DNA of 64,000 bases from Rubidibacter lacunae KORDI 51-2 (GTDB lineage: Bacteria; Cyanobacteriota; Cyanobacteriia; Cyanobacteriales; Rubidibacteraceae), in contig NZ_ASSJ01000049.1 of assembly GCF_000473895.1 (NCBI RefSeq), positions 1 to 64,000 on the forward strand. Direction: 5' to 3'. This document shows positions 63,841 to 64,000 of the stretch, in pieces. The notes below the pieces were generated by a model. It saw only the letters and a list, made by a program, of their open reading frames with translations. It was not told where the DNA came from and made no database searches. The position numbers and the translations under genes are program-made. Position 1 is the first letter of the stretch; every line of letters starts with the position of its first letter.

Positions 63841-64000
63841 GTGGAAACGAAACTGTCCCATCCCAGCGCAATTTGCAATCCGTCGGGCAAGGGATTGCTC
63901 GTTGTTCTAGCGATCGCCCTCGTTTCCTTCGCTACAGCGTTCGATACGCTGACCGACCAATGGGGCGACCCAGCAACGACGATGCTCCTGCCGCTGCTCG
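63841..64000 (+). CDS. Start of an unidentified protein (partial)
   Basis: A GTG at 63841 with GCGAGGAT upstream opens a frame to the edge, reading VETKLSHPSAICNPSGKGLL then VVLAIALVSFATAFDTL. The hydrophobic segment suggests an exported or membrane protein. Only about 53 codons are visible, so no family can be given. Confidence 0.35.
   Translation, partial: METKLSHPSAICNPSGKGLLVVLAIALVSFATAFDTLTDQWGDPATTMLLPLL

Noticed and set aside
1-64000. CRISPR array
   Set aside because: No regularly spaced identical short repeats were seen; the tandem repeats present are WD40-coding and HIP1 octamers.

Overview
The window is cyanobacterial. The octamer GCGATCGC (HIP1) recurs throughout, and the right third carries gene orders typical of cyanobacteria: guaA beside cbiD, then rimP-nusA-ylxR-infB followed by a low-complexity-tail membrane protein, rnz, and the small DUF4327 and DUF3134 proteins. 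The sequence is fairly GC-rich. A unicellular Rubidibacter-like genome would fit, but the species is a guess.

Positions 1 to about 39.86 kb look like one or more stacked mobile islands. A tyrosine integrase (38567-39709, minus) lies next to a 42-nt tRNA 3' fragment that begins exactly at the anticodon loop (CAU) and runs to the discriminator base (39814-39855). This is the expected right junction of an element inserted into a tRNA gene. No matching intact tRNA is visible to the left, so the other end is probably outside the window. The integrase-proximal module (33.2-38.6 kb) has an XRE/S24 repressor with a cyanobacterial SOS-box match on its start codon, a prim-pol/AAA replicase, a decayed cytosine methyltransferase and an excisionase-like protein. 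Further left are a DNA-translocation-like operon (8.7-16.1 kb: small HTH and membrane proteins, AAA ATPase, YdjM-like protein, HerA/VirB4-like ATPase, an adaptor/TolC-like fusion lipoprotein, a secreted nuclease), two toxin-antitoxin pairs, a YedK gene inserted between duplicated segments, attC-like sites, and many IS and gene fragments.

Two conflict or immunity-type loci are the most interesting content. At 23.7-32.5 kb is a tight operon encoding a caspase-iSTAND protein, a MoxR ATPase, a vWA protein, a 1220-residue WD40-TPR-FGE protein and a second FGE-sulfatase-fold protein, with a divergent Trypco1-type gene. This matches the vWA-MoxR-associated (VMAP) ternary systems. The C-termini of both FGE proteins hold 87-nt segments whose differences fall almost only at positions where one copy has adenine. 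That is the signature of variable regions made by a diversity-generating retroelement (DGR), whose reverse transcriptase and template are not in this window. At 1-4919 a second operon encodes a helical protein ending in an amyloid-like motif, an iSTAND protein beginning with the matching motif, another MoxR ATPase, and a large membrane protein entering a WD40 propeller at the window edge.

From 39.9 kb rightwards is chromosome: a tRNA-type terminator, a 132-bp MITE, two cation/proton antiporters, a potassium channel, a MarC-like protein, and then the housekeeping genes. Several accessory ORFs are interrupted by in-frame TAG codons. Simple decay explains this, but the recurrence is recorded as a finding.
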